NCBI GenBank assembly: GCA_016793465.1
Contig: JAEUJW010000075.1
Location: 413,169-477,168 of the forward strand
DNA: 64,000 bases
From: Myxococcales bacterium
Lineage (GTDB): Bacteria > Myxococcota > Polyangia > Nannocystales > Nannocystaceae
Direction: 5' to 3'
Of the stretch, positions 33,992 to 42,701 are shown piece by piece. The position numbers and the translations under genes were made by a program. Position 1 is the first letter of the stretch; every line of letters starts with the position of its first letter. A model generated the notes under the pieces. The model saw only the letters and a list, made by a program, of their open reading frames with translations. It searched no databases and had not been told where the DNA came from.

Positions 33992-34837
33992 ATGTGGTGG
34001 CGAACCCGCGGCGCCGCGACCTGGACCTGGACCGACGAGCGCGGCCCGTCGCACCTGCGAGCCGAGCTCGCCGCCCGCGGCTACACGGTGTGCCGCTTCG
34101 ACGTCCGCGCCGCCGCCGAGGACCCCTGGCGGCTCGCCACCCGCCTGCTCGCCGGGCGCCCGCAGATGGTCGAGCGCCAGCCGATCCACCCGGTCCCGCG
34201 CGGCCGCTCGTACGCCTCGACCGCCGGCGAGACCCCGCTGCACAGCGACAGCCAGCGCTTCGCCGGCCGCCCCCCGCACGTTCAGGCCATGCTGTGCACC
34301 CGCGCCGCCCGCCGCGGCGGGGCCACCACCCTGCTCGACACCCGCGCCCTGCTCGGCGAAATTTTAATTGATGACCCCGCGCTGCACGCCGACCTGCACC
34401 GGCGCGAGCGCACGATCCCGTTCGTGTCCGGCCCGCTGATCGGCCCGACAGTCGTCACCGATCACGAGCACACCTGGTTCACCCACTCGCCGACGCCCCC
34501 GCGCGACGAGATCGGCGAGCGCCTCGCCCCCTGGCTGCGCCGCGCGGCCCCCATCACGTTGACCCTCGCCCCCGGCGAGCTCCTGATCGTCGACAACCAC
34601 CGCATGCTCCACGGCCGCACCGCCTTCACCGGCCCGCGCGCGTTCGTCCGCCTGCTGATCTGGCCCGCCATCAGCGCCACCCCGGCGCGGCGCCGCCTCG
34701 ACCTCGTGCTCGCCATGCTCGGCGGCGCCGCCCCCGGGGCGCTCGCCGCCCGCGAGCAGCTCGACGAACCGGCCCTCTATCGCTGGCGCGACCGGGCCCT
34801 CGCCGCCGCCCTCGCCGCCCTCGAGGACGACGAGTGA
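33992..34837 (+). CDS. TauD/TfdA-family Fe(II)/2-oxoglutarate dioxygenase
   Basis: Predicted 281 residues. The facial triad is visible: LHSDSQRF (HxD, near 87-89), and ELLIVDNHRMLHGRTAF with the distal His in MLHGR. The 2-oxoglutarate-binding Arg follows in RAFVRLLIW. The order and spacing match TauD/clavaminate-synthase-like oxygenases, which hydroxylate or otherwise oxidise small molecules or amino acids, often in biosynthetic clusters. The substrate is not evident. It follows the unknown gene at 32648 by 6 bp. EILIDD at 34359-34376 is encoded with GAA ATT TTA ATT GAT, an 11-base A/T run unusual for this genome. Confidence 0.85.
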   Translation: MWWRTRGAATWTWTDERGPSHLRAELAARGYTVCRFDVRAAAEDPWRLATRLLAGRPQMVERQPIHPVPRGRSYASTAGETPLHSDSQRFAGRPPHVQAMLCTRAARRGGATTLLDTRALLGEILIDDPALHADLHRRERTIPFVSGPLIGPTVVTDHEHTWFTHSPTPPRDEIGERLAPWLRRAAPITLTLAPGELLIVDNHRMLHGRTAFTGPRAFVRLLIWPAISATPARRRLDLVLAMLGGAAPGALAAREQLDEPALYRWRDRALAAALAALEDDE

Positions 34838-34840
34838 GCC

Positions 34841-35362
34841 TCACATGAACCGCGCGAACGGCCCCGCATAAGCAAAAATTCCCGCGGTCCCCGGCGCGTA
34901 CGCCGTCAGCGCGCGCACCTGAAAGTGCGGCGCCCAGGCGGCCACCGGCGGCGAAATATCGAACTCCGCCGCGGCACGAAACCCGAACCGCGCGTAAAAC
35001 CCCGGGTCCCCGAGCAGCGCCACCAGCGGCTCGCCCAGCGCGTCGGCCGCGCCGAGCACCGCGTGCATCAGCGCCGAGCCCACGCCGCGCCGCTGCAGCC
35101 CCGGCAGCACGCCGATCGGCCCGAGTCCGAGCGCCGCCGCCTCGCCGACGAACCCACGCGTGCACACCACGTGCCCGACCACCGCCCCCTCGAGCTCGGC
35201 CACCAGCGCCAGCGCCGGCAGCCACCCGACATCCGCCCGCAAGTCCTCGACGAGCCCCGCCTCGACCGGCTCCGCCCCATCCGCGCCCGCGAACGCCGCG
35301 ATCGTCAGCGCCCGGATCGCCGCGACATCCCCCGCTCGCTCGCGCCGCACCAGCACGCGCAC
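34841..35362 (-). CDS. GNAT-family N-acetyltransferase
   Basis: Predicted 173 residues from a GTG start (VRVLVRRERAGDVAAIRALT). GNAT motifs: VVGHVVCTRGFV (beta 4), LGLGPIGVLPGLQRRGVGSALM (acetyl-CoA pyrophosphate loop QRRGVGSAL), and LLGDPGFYARFGFRAAAEF (the FYxRFGF segment typical of YhbS-like acetyltransferases). It moves an acetyl group from acetyl-CoA to an unknown amine. It is convergent with the TauD gene, stop codons 5 bp apart, and 5 bp downstream of the nuclease-like gene, so probably co-transcribed with it. GIFAY at 34864-34878 uses ATT-TTT-GCT-TAT. Confidence 0.88.
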   Translation of the reverse strand: MRVLVRRERAGDVAAIRALTIAAFAGADGAEPVEAGLVEDLRADVGWLPALALVAELEGAVVGHVVCTRGFVGEAAALGLGPIGVLPGLQRRGVGSALMHAVLGAADALGEPLVALLGDPGFYARFGFRAAAEFDISPPVAAWAPHFQVRALTAYAPGTAGIFAYAGPFARFM

Positions 35363-35366
35363 CGCC

Positions 35367-36257
35367 CTACGCGAGCACCTCGTCGAGGCTCGCCGCCGTC
35401 AGCACGCGCGCGGTCCACTTCTCGAACAGCGCCTCGTCGCGGCAGCCTGACACCCGCGCCTCGACCTCCGGCGTGACCGTCCACCCGCGCAGGCGAAACA
35501 GCCGGAGCAGGCTCCGGGCCTCGCCCTTGGCCTCGCCCTTGGCCTCGCCCTCGGCCCAGCCTCCGGCCCACGACTGACGGAACTCTTCGCTGAAGAAGGG
35601 ATTGCGGTCGTCGAGTTGCATGAGCTGTCCGAGGGCTGCGCGGGCGACCTTCCCGAGGAAGGCGACGATGAAGTCAGCGTAATGTAGCCGCGCCTGGCTG
35701 TCGAGGCGGTGGCAGGCCTCCAGCGCGGCCCTGGCGATGTGTTCGGCGCCCGGCTCGCGTCCGTGGGCCGCGACCGACAGCACCGCCAGCTCGGGCGCCG
35801 CGGCCGCCACGAGCGGGTCGGTGATCACCGGGATGTCGCGGGTCCGGATCGCCACCGGCTGCAGGCGGCCGCGGCCGCCGCTGAACACGATCGGCTCGCC
35901 GCACCAGTCGGCGACGTCGTCGTCGAGGGCGAAGATCACCAGCGTCGCCGGGCAGCCGAAGCGCACCTCGAAGCCGGTGACGTAGAACGGCCAGACCTTG
36001 CGCTTGCGGGCCGCCGGTTCGCCCTGGACCTCGACGATGAACGTCGCCGCCGGCTGCTTCGGATCGCCGAGCACCAGCACCGCGTCGGCGCGGAACTCCG
36101 GCAGGTCGAGGTTGACGAGCTCGGCCGCGGTGACCTGCGGCAGCACCTGGGCGCTGGCCTGCGGCAGCCCGTCGATCACCGACCGCAGCAGATCGACGAC
36201 CATCGCCGGCGCCGCCCGGACGAGCTGGACCAGGGCCTCGTGGGGGAGCTTCGGCAC
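35367..36257 (-). CDS. Rpn-like PD-(D/E)XK nuclease family protein
   Basis: Predicted 296 residues from GTG 36257. The core fits the Rpn/PD-(D/E)XK transposase-like family: FRADAVLVLGDPKQPAATFIVEVQGEPAARKRKVWPFYV with Asp and ExQ in the nuclease positions, followed by CPATLVIFALDDDVADWC. A helical C-terminal half contains a threefold GEAK/GEA repeat (12-bp DNA repeats at 35521-35556) and a closing domain (FRLRGWTVTPEVEARVSGC, then LFEKWTARVLTAASLDEVL) that recurs in actinobacterial and myxobacterial relatives. These proteins are widely annotated as hypothetical; Rpn members promote recombination as nucleases. Whether this copy cuts DNA is unknown. Confidence 0.65.
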   Translation of the reverse strand: MPKLPHEALVQLVRAAPAMVVDLLRSVIDGLPQASAQVLPQVTAAELVNLDLPEFRADAVLVLGDPKQPAATFIVEVQGEPAARKRKVWPFYVTGFEVRFGCPATLVIFALDDDVADWCGEPIVFSGGRGRLQPVAIRTRDIPVITDPLVAAAAPELAVLSVAAHGREPGAEHIARAALEACHRLDSQARLHYADFIVAFLGKVARAALGQLMQLDDRNPFFSEEFRQSWAGGWAEGEAKGEAKGEARSLLRLFRLRGWTVTPEVEARVSGCRDEALFEKWTARVLTAASLDEVLA

Positions 36258-36542
36258 GCGGCGCGCGTTGTAGCGCGCGAGATCGCGGACGCCAGCGGCG
36301 CCGCCCGCAGGGCCCGCGAACGCCGATCCGCGGCCTCGTTCGCCGCGCCGCCGCGGCCATCGAGCGGCCCTCGCCCGCGCGCCGTCGACTCGCGGACGGC
36401 GGCGCCGTCGCCGTCGGCGTGCGCCGCACGCGGCGGCGTCGTCGCCGGCGCGGCGTCAGCGTCGGAGCCGTGCCCACACCCTCGCCGCAGGGGGTACCAA
36501 ACCACGGCCCCCTCTTCCCTGGGGGAGCGAAACCCCGTATCG

Positions 36543-37001
36543 ATGGTGGTGATGACATCGGTGTTGCATACGATCTTGTTGGTGGAGGACGACCGCCCGC
36601 GGCGCGACGAGGAGGCCAGCGCGCTCGCCGAGGCCGGCTTCCGGGTGGTCGTCACCGACGATGCGGCCGGCGCCCTCGAGGTCCTCGCCCGCGACCCGAC
36701 GGCGATCACCCTCGTGGTCGCCGACCTCGACGTCGAGCCGATCGGCGGCTTCAACCTGGCCCGGGCGATCCACCGCCGCTGGTCGAGCATGACCGTCGCC
36801 ATCGTCACCGCCGAGGCCACCCGGGCCCTGGCGATCCAGGCCCTCACCGCCGGCGTCGTGCTGCTCCCGCGGACCGCCACCCCCGAGAACCTCGTCCGGG
36901 CGATCACCAAGGTCCTCGCGCCCGGCAGCATGGCGATGTCGCTCGCCGTGATGTCCGAGACCGGCACCTCGTTCGTGCCCCTCAGCGAGCCCGCTCAATA
37001 A
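36543..37001 (+). CDS. Single-domain response regulator (receiver only)
   Basis: Predicted 152 residues: a CheY-like receiver with acidic pocket LLVEDD (E15, D16, D17), phospho-acceptor VVADLD (D61) and switch Thr in IVTAEAT (T89). The conserved Lys that completes the active site (usually KP) is Arg here (LLPRTATP, R110). There is no output domain; the C-terminal 20 residues are Ser/Met-rich. It may act through protein contacts in a phosphorelay. No histidine kinase gene is nearby. ATG 36543 is followed by a second ATG at 36552, either of which could be used. The stop runs into an AT tract (36996-37010). Confidence 0.85.
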   Translation: MVVMTSVLHTILLVEDDRPRRDEEASALAEAGFRVVVTDDAAGALEVLARDPTAITLVVADLDVEPIGGFNLARAIHRRWSSMTVAIVTAEATRALAIQALTAGVVLLPRTATPENLVRAITKVLAPGSMAMSLAVMSETGTSFVPLSEPAQ

Positions 37002-37103
37002 TTTAATTTTTGCTTTCTGGTCGACCGCGGCCGGCGCCGCCTTCGCCCGCTCGGTGGCGCTGTCCTGGCTTTCTCGCGCGACTGCTGGCATACCGCGGCG
37101 GTC

Positions 37104-38528
37104 ATGTCGCGGAGCCTCGCCCTCAGCGCCCTCGTGCTCGTCGCCTGCCCCGCCGACCAGGACCCCACCGGAGCCTCCGCCGGCGGCGAGGCCTCCACCG
37201 CCGGCGGCGACGTCCCGACCGGCGCCGTCACCGGCCCCACCTCCACCGACGCGACCGGCTCCGCCGCGAACCCCACGACCGGGCCGACGGCCCCCGACCC
37301 GACCGCGACCGACCCCGGCACCGCGACGACCGCGACGACCCCGGGCACCGACCCGACCGGCTGCGCCCCGATCGATTGTGCCAGCGTCGGCGCCGCGTGC
37401 GGCGACCTCGACGACGGCTGCGGCGCGACCCTGAATTGTGGCACCTGTCCCGGCGACCAGGTCTGCGGCAACGGCGTGGCCCCCAACCAGTGCGGCGCCG
37501 CGGCCTGCAAGCCGCCCGAGCAGGCCACCGGCGACGGCGGCGGCCGCTGCGGCGACCTCGACCAGGCCTGGACCGCCCGCGGGATCAACGTCGGTTATTA
37601 CCCCTACCGCGTGGTCGCCCCGGTCACCCAGTACTCCGGCGACTACGACGGCGACCCCGCCGCGATCTTCGCCGCCGGTCCGTCCGCGAAGGGCGTCATC
37701 CTGCAGGTCGTGCCCGCGGGCAGCTACATCGGCCTGTCGACCACCGGCCCGTGGTACATGCCCGCCGCCGACTGTCAGACCGGCGACACCTGCGGCAACA
37801 AGGACATCGACGCCTGCACCGACAGCGCCCCGCCGCTGCGCCCGAACATCGGCGGCTTCTACTGGGGCTACGCCTACCAGGGCGCCAGCCACATGCAGGG
37901 CTGGTTCTACTACGACCCCGCGCGCATGGTGTTCGCCGGCTTCGACCCCGCCCACCCGTGCGCGCGCGGCCCCGCGGGCGTCGACTTCGAGGCCGCGTCG
38001 GCGTGCGGCCAGGCCACGGCGTGCAGCGGTGACAACATCACCTGCGGCGCCGCCAACCGCTGCGACGAGGGCGCCGACGACTGCGGCCGCGAGGCGTGCG
38101 GGGCCATGAGCGGCGGCGCGTTGACGCCGACGGCCCACCGCAAGCTCGTCACCTACCCCGCGGGCACGCACCCGTGCGCCAAGGACGTGCCGCACCCCTC
38201 GATCACCTGCTTCGCCAACGGCGACGAGCCCGACTTCTTCCTCGCCTACCCGTTCGGCGCCTACCTCTACTGGGCGCAGAACAGCACCACCAAGCACTGG
38301 CTGCACTACGGCGACCGCGTGCAGTCGTACTACCACACGCGCGACGCCCAGGGCGTGCTGTGGGACTTCGTCGAGGTCCTAAACAGCGGCGCCGCAGTCC
38401 TCACCCCCGCGAGCGACGGCGCCGGCGCCGGCGGCGGCTGCAGCGCCGACGACCCCGGCGCCTGCGACCCCTGCCACAACGGCGGCACCTGCGGGTGGAT
38501 CCAGGAGGTCTTCCTCAAACCGGAGTGA
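37104..38528 (+). CDS. Secreted lipoprotein with Cys-rich modules
   Basis: Predicted 474 residues. MSRSLALSALVLVAC gives a lipobox Cys15. A Thr/Gly/Asp/Pro linker runs to about residue 90, then a Cys-rich module (CASVGAACGDLDDGCG, CGTCPGDQVCGNG) of the kind preceding many myxobacterial surface domains. The 350-residue remainder is rich in Tyr/Trp/Gly (NVGYYPYRVVAP, GGFYWGYAYQGASHMQGWFYYDP), with paired Cys, and ends in an EGF-like CxxCxNGGTCGW segment. No family recognised; an extracellular binding or structural role is likely. The plsC-like gene begins 1 bp after the stop, so they share a transcript. Confidence 0.72.
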   Translation: MSRSLALSALVLVACPADQDPTGASAGGEASTAGGDVPTGAVTGPTSTDATGSAANPTTGPTAPDPTATDPGTATTATTPGTDPTGCAPIDCASVGAACGDLDDGCGATLNCGTCPGDQVCGNGVAPNQCGAAACKPPEQATGDGGGRCGDLDQAWTARGINVGYYPYRVVAPVTQYSGDYDGDPAAIFAAGPSAKGVILQVVPAGSYIGLSTTGPWYMPAADCQTGDTCGNKDIDACTDSAPPLRPNIGGFYWGYAYQGASHMQGWFYYDPARMVFAGFDPAHPCARGPAGVDFEAASACGQATACSGDNITCGAANRCDEGADDCGREACGAMSGGALTPTAHRKLVTYPAGTHPCAKDVPHPSITCFANGDEPDFFLAYPFGAYLYWAQNSTTKHWLHYGDRVQSYYHTRDAQGVLWDFVEVLNSGAAVLTPASDGAGAGGGCSADDPGACDPCHNGGTCGWIQEVFLKPE

Positions 38529-38529
38529 C

Positions 38530-39282
38530 ATGCCCGCACGACCCGCGCCCCTCCCTCTCGTCCTCTGGACCTGGTTCGCCCTCATCCTCTGCGCGACCAG
38601 TGCGTTCTTCCTGCAGCTCGCGCTGGTCCCGCTGACGTGGTGGTGGGACCGCAACCGCCGCATCACCGGCCGGCTCTACCGCCTCGCCGCCATCTGCACC
38701 GCCAGGCTGACCCCGCTGTGGGACTTCCGCGTGCTCGGCGAGCTGCCGATCCGCCGCCCCGGCCGCACCGTCGTGGTCGGCAACCACTGCTCGCAGACCG
38801 ACCCGTTCCTCATCTCGCACCTCCCGTGGGAGATGAAGTGGCTCGGCAAGGCCTCGCTGTTCCGCGTCCCGGTGCTCGGCTGGGCCATGTGGCTCGCCGG
38901 CGACGTGCCGGTCGTGCGCGGCGAGAAGACCTCGGCCAGGAGCGCCATGGCCCGCTGCCGCCGCTACCTCGAGCGCGGCATGCCCGTCATGATCTTCCCC
39001 GAGGGCACCCGCTCGCTGACCGACGAGCTCGGCCCCTTCAAGGACGGCGCCTTCCAGCTCGCCATCGAGTCCGGCGCCGACATCCTGCCGATCGCCGTGT
39101 ACGGCACCGCCACCGCCCTGCCCGTGCACGACTGGCGGTTCGGCCGCGCCCGCGCGTTCGTCAAGGTCGGCGACCCGATCTCGACCGCCGGCATGGGCCT
39201 CGAGGACGTGCAACACCTGAAGCAGATCGTCCGCGCCGAGATCGAGGCCCTGCGCGCGAGCATCCGCCCGCACGTCGACTGA
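38530..39282 (+). CDS. plsC: 1-acyl-sn-glycerol-3-phosphate acyltransferase (PlsC family)
   Basis: Predicted 250 residues with an N-terminal membrane helix (about 10-35). The acyltransferase motifs are VVVGNHCSQTDPF (NHxxxxD at 85-91, catalytic His-Asp), VPVVRGEK, and MIFPEGTRS (about 154-162, glycerol-phosphate binding), followed by FKDGAFQLAIESGADILPIAVYG. It adds a second acyl chain to lysophosphatidate at the inner membrane. The length is typical for PlsC. The gene follows a lipoprotein gene by 1 bp and converges with the channel gene, whose stop is 9 bp away. Confidence 0.9.
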   Translation: MPARPAPLPLVLWTWFALILCATSAFFLQLALVPLTWWWDRNRRITGRLYRLAAICTARLTPLWDFRVLGELPIRRPGRTVVVGNHCSQTDPFLISHLPWEMKWLGKASLFRVPVLGWAMWLAGDVPVVRGEKTSARSAMARCRRYLERGMPVMIFPEGTRSLTDELGPFKDGAFQLAIESGADILPIAVYGTATALPVHDWRFGRARAFVKVGDPISTAGMGLEDVQHLKQIVRAEIEALRASIRPHVD

Positions 39283-39291
39283 CCGACCGCC

Positions 39292-41985
39292 TCACGCCAC
39301 CGGGCCGTCGACGCAGCGCCCGCGCACCTCGTCGGCCGCGTCGCCCGCCAGCACCCACAGCGCCACCACCTCGGCCAGGTCGATCGACGCCGCCTCGCCC
39401 GCGCCGAGCACCACGCGCCGCTCGCCGCCCCGCGTCACCTCGACCCCGAGCAGCAGCTCCCCGCGCGCGACCAGCCGCTCCGCCAGCGCCGCGAAGCTGC
39501 AGCGCCCCTGCCCCGGCGTCGTCACCACCAGGCGCGCGAAGCTCTGCCCCCACGGCCCGAGCAGCTCGCCGTACACCAGGTTGAACCCGGGGATCACCGC
39601 CGACTGGAACAGGAACGCCGCGCGCAGGTTCTCGAGCGAGAACACCTGCACCAGCTCGTCGCCGACCTGCCGCGCGCGCCGACGCAGCCGCCGGCACAGC
39701 TCCGCGTCGACCACCTCGGCCACCACCCGCAGGCGCGAGCGCCGGCCCCCGTGCGTGCGCACCACCTCGAGCGCCAGCAGCGTCTGGGTCGTGCGCGCGT
39801 CGCTGTCCTCGCGGCGGGTCGCCAGCACCAGCGCCAGGTCGAGGTCCCCCGCGTGCCCGAACCCGTGCGGCAGGTCGATGAGCTGCGGCAGCGACGTGCG
39901 GTCGCCGACCGCCAGGCGCACGCGCCCGCAGTGCTGGTCCTGACGCACGCGCGGCTGGTAGACGAAGCTCCCGTCGGCCTGCGGCGCGAAGCTCCCGAGC
40001 GCCAGCGTCAGCGCGCGGTAGTCGGCCAGCGCGCGGTGCTCCCCGAAGCGCTCGACCGCCGCCGCGCGGGTCGCCTCGTCGTCGACGAGCACGAGGATCT
40101 CCGCCGCCGGCTCGGCCAGCACCAGCGCCTCGAGCAGCCCCACCGTCGCCGCCCGGAACCCGCACACCAGGATCTTCTTCAGCGGCAGGTCGGCCTGGCG
40201 CTCGGTCCGCGGCGGCGTCGGCCCCTCGCTCGCCGGGCTCGCCGCGCTCGCCGGCGCCGGCCGCTGCAGCGCGTCGGCGAAGTCGCGGACCACCGCGAAG
40301 CTCGGGGCCAGCGCCACGAACCCGATCCACCGGCGCTCCTCGTCGGCCTGCCCGCCGAAGTGCACGCGCTGGCTGGCCCACTCGCCCTCGCCCTCCTCGG
40401 CGAGCAGCCCGATCGGCACCAGGAACCGCCGCGCCGGCCGGTCCGCCGCCGCGGCCCGCAGCGTCGCCATCGCCTCCGAGGCCCGCCCCGGCAGCGACGG
40501 CGGCGTGGTCGCCTGGTAGCTCAGCGCCGGCGCCGCGAAGAAGCAGGTGTAGAGCTCGTGCCCCGCGCTCGACAGCAGCTCGTCGAGCACCGGCACGAGC
40601 CCGCCGATGCGCGCCACGCAGGCCATGTAGAGCCCGATCAGCCGCTCCACGTGCACGACGAACGTGCGCACCTCGCCCGACCCGTACGAGATCGCCGCCC
40701 ACGCCGCCGGCAGGTTGCGCTCGTCGAGGATCTCCGCCACCAGCAGCCTGCCCTGCGACGCCTTCGCCCGCCCGGCCTTCAGCCGCGCCAGCCCGCGGCG
40801 CCGCGGCATGGCCGTCAGCACCGGCCTGTCCGTCGCCGCCGACCCGCGCGGGTGGAGCCCGTCGTGGATCGTCAGCAGCGCGTGGATCGTCTCGGCGTCG
40901 GGGTTCTGCGCGTCCATGTCGGCCAGCACCAGCACCCGCCGCGCCCGCGGGATGTCCGCGCGGGCCATGAAGTCGCGGTCCGCCGGCGACCCGTGGCGAT
41001 ACACGATGTGCGGCAGGTGCCGCAGGTACGTCGGCGGCTCGTGCTGGTGACCGAGCACCACGAAGCGCGGCCCGAGCAGCAGCTGGCGGGCGTTGGCCGC
41101 CAGCTGCCGCCACCAGCGGCGCGACAGCGAGCCCTCGGGGATCAGCTTCTGGTAGTAGTTGGCCAGGTCGACCAGCAGCGGCCGCGTCGCCGCGTTGACG
41201 TGCACGATCACGGTGTGCCCGCGCAGCCCCGGCGGGCGCATGCGGCTGACCGTCATCAGCTCGCGGACCACGTCGGTCCCGAGCCCGATCAAGAAGCTCA
41301 CCAGGAACAGCCCGAACACCGTCAGCACCACGCTGACGACCACCGCCCCGACCGCCTCGGGCGCGCCGAGCATGTTGCCGGGGTCCTGGATCTGGCGGAA
41401 CGCCCACCACAGGTGCACCGAGAACCGGCGGTCGCGCGCGGTGACCTCGCCGTCGTCGTCGTAGTCGACGTTGGCCCCCGAGGCGACGTCGAGCTGCTCG
41501 AGCACCAGCGCCCCGATGAACGACAGCAGGCCCACCAGCGCGCCCATCACCAGCACCTGGCGCGAGCGCTCGCGCCGCAGCAGCACCACCCGCAGGTCGT
41601 ACAGCGCCGGCGCCCAGTAGCTCAGCAGCGCGACCAGACGAACGACCCGCAGGAGCCGCATCCACGGGGTGTCGTGGGCCACGATCGGCAAGAACGAGAC
41701 CAGCGCCAGCAGGTCCGCCAGCAGCAGCAGCGCCGAGCCGAGCCGCGTGCCCCGGCGCCCCTCGGCCGCCGCCTCGTCGCCGGTCCCGAGCAGCCCGAGC
41801 CCGCAGCGCAGCAGGAACTCGACCCCGAACACCGCGAGGAACGCCACGTCGAGCTCGCGCACCCACCCGAGCGGCAGCAAGCTCGTGACGATGCACGCGC
41901 TGAGGAACAGCCGGGTCCAGAACTGCCCGAGCAGCCGCCGCAGCGCCAGGTCCCAGTGGCTCGCTCCGTCGCTGCGCCCCGCCAC
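39292..41985 (-). CDS. CASTOR/POLLUX-like ion channel with tandem RCK domains and an EF-hand-type loop
   Basis: Predicted 897 residues from GTG 41985. Residues 1-240 are membrane: helices near 25-40, 45-65, 85-103, a voltage-sensor-like RLLRVVRLVALL (110-121), 143-163 and 212-236. Before the pore helix lies DYDDDGEVTARD (174-185), a perfect EF-hand calcium-loop pattern with D1, D3, D5, G6, V8 and D12. The pore reads FSVHLWWAFRQIQDPGNM (188-205); DPGN at 201-204 corresponds to the ADxGNHA filter of plant CASTOR/POLLUX, not TVGYG. The cytoplasmic part has RCK-type segments: GHTVIVHVN, RVLVLADMDAQNPDAETIHALL, and a second set beginning KKILVCGFRAATVGLLEAL. Family channels pass cations and are gated by Ca2+ in plants. 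A TATCCT box lies 6 nt before the start. Confidence 0.82.
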   Translation of the reverse strand: MAGRSDGASHWDLALRRLLGQFWTRLFLSACIVTSLLPLGWVRELDVAFLAVFGVEFLLRCGLGLLGTGDEAAAEGRRGTRLGSALLLLADLLALVSFLPIVAHDTPWMRLLRVVRLVALLSYWAPALYDLRVVLLRRERSRQVLVMGALVGLLSFIGALVLEQLDVASGANVDYDDDGEVTARDRRFSVHLWWAFRQIQDPGNMLGAPEAVGAVVVSVVLTVFGLFLVSFLIGLGTDVVRELMTVSRMRPPGLRGHTVIVHVNAATRPLLVDLANYYQKLIPEGSLSRRWWRQLAANARQLLLGPRFVVLGHQHEPPTYLRHLPHIVYRHGSPADRDFMARADIPRARRVLVLADMDAQNPDAETIHALLTIHDGLHPRGSAATDRPVLTAMPRRRGLARLKAGRAKASQGRLLVAEILDERNLPAAWAAISYGSGEVRTFVVHVERLIGLYMACVARIGGLVPVLDELLSSAGHELYTCFFAAPALSYQATTPPSLPGRASEAMATLRAAAADRPARRFLVPIGLLAEEGEGEWASQRVHFGGQADEERRWIGFVALAPSFAVVRDFADALQRPAPASAASPASEGPTPPRTERQADLPLKKILVCGFRAATVGLLEALVLAEPAAEILVLVDDEATRAAAVERFGEHRALADYRALTLALGSFAPQADGSFVYQPRVRQDQHCGRVRLAVGDRTSLPQLIDLPHGFGHAGDLDLALVLATRREDSDARTTQTLLALEVVRTHGGRRSRLRVVAEVVDAELCRRLRRRARQVGDELVQVFSLENLRAAFLFQSAVIPGFNLVYGELLGPWGQSFARLVVTTPGQGRCSFAALAERLVARGELLLGVEVTRGGERRVVLGAGEAASIDLAEVVALWVLAGDAADEVRGRCVDGPVA

Positions 41986-41991
41986 CGGCCG

Positions 41992-41997
41992 AGGATA
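41992..41997 (-). promoter_or_regulatory. TATCCT -10-like box for the channel gene
   Basis: TATCCT on the minus strand, 6 nt before the GTG at 41985. The 47-bp divergent interval also carries GACACT (42019-42024), 8 nt before the SRAP ATG, so both transcripts may be leaderless. Confidence 0.4.
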
Positions 41998-42032
41998 GCC
42001 AACCGCGCCCGCCCGCGCGACACTCTCGTTGC

Positions 42033-42695
42033 ATGTGCGGCCGCTTCACCCTCACCGTCCCGCGGGTCGAGACCCTCGCCGAGCTGTTCTCCGCCGAGCT
42101 CGACCCGCGCCTCCCGCAGCTCCACCGCCCCCGCTACAACATCGCGCCCAGCGCCGTCGCCGTCGTGCTCACCGCCCGCGAGCGCCAGCGCCGCCTGCAG
42201 CCCGCCGCCTGGGGCCTGCCCGGCTTCGACGAGCGCCGCCCCGGCGGCTACATCAACGCCCGCAGCGAGACCGTCGCCACCTCCCCCGCCTTCCGCGACG
42301 CCTTCGCCCGCGGCCGCTGCGGCGTGCTCGCCGACGGCTTCTACGAGTGGGCCGGCGGCGGCGAGCGCCGCCTCCCGCTGTGGTTCCACCCCCACACGCC
42401 CGGGCCCCTGGTGCTCGGCGCCGTCTACCGCGACCTCGCCGACCCCGAGACCGGCGAGGTCACCCGTCGCTTCGTCATCCTCACCACCCGCGCCAACGCC
42501 ACCCTCGCGCCCTACCACGAGCGCATGCCGGTGATCGTCCCGCCGGCGCAGCTCGACCTCTGGCTCGGCCCCGACGCCCGCGCCGCCGCCCCCGTCATGC
42601 GCCCGGCCGCCGACGACCTGCTCGCCGCCACCGCGGTCACCACCCGCGTCAACAGCGTGCGCAACGACGACCCCGAGTGCATAAGGCCCCGCTGA
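42033..42695 (+). CDS. SOS response-associated peptidase (SRAP, YedK/HMCES family)
   Basis: Predicted 220 residues. Catalytic positions match YedK: Cys2 directly after the start Met (MCGRF), Asn75 in INARSET, Glu105 in GFYEWAGGG, and His163 in HERMPVI. SRAP proteins form a thiazolidine crosslink through Cys2 with abasic sites in single-stranded DNA and protect replication forks; the N-terminal Met is removed first. The length is typical. It is divergent from the channel gene and convergent with a lipoprotein gene 6 bp away. No LexA-type box is evident in the 47-bp promoter interval. Confidence 0.93.
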   Translation: MCGRFTLTVPRVETLAELFSAELDPRLPQLHRPRYNIAPSAVAVVLTARERQRRLQPAAWGLPGFDERRPGGYINARSETVATSPAFRDAFARGRCGVLADGFYEWAGGGERRLPLWFHPHTPGPLVLGAVYRDLADPETGEVTRRFVILTTRANATLAPYHERMPVIVPPAQLDLWLGPDARAAAPVMRPAADDLLAATAVTTRVNSVRNDDPECIRPR

Positions 42696-42701
42696 CCGCC
42701 C

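Noticed and set aside
35367..36257. Transposase of a mobile element
   Set aside because: The Rpn-type nuclease core is present but there are no terminal inverted repeats, target duplication or second transposase gene.
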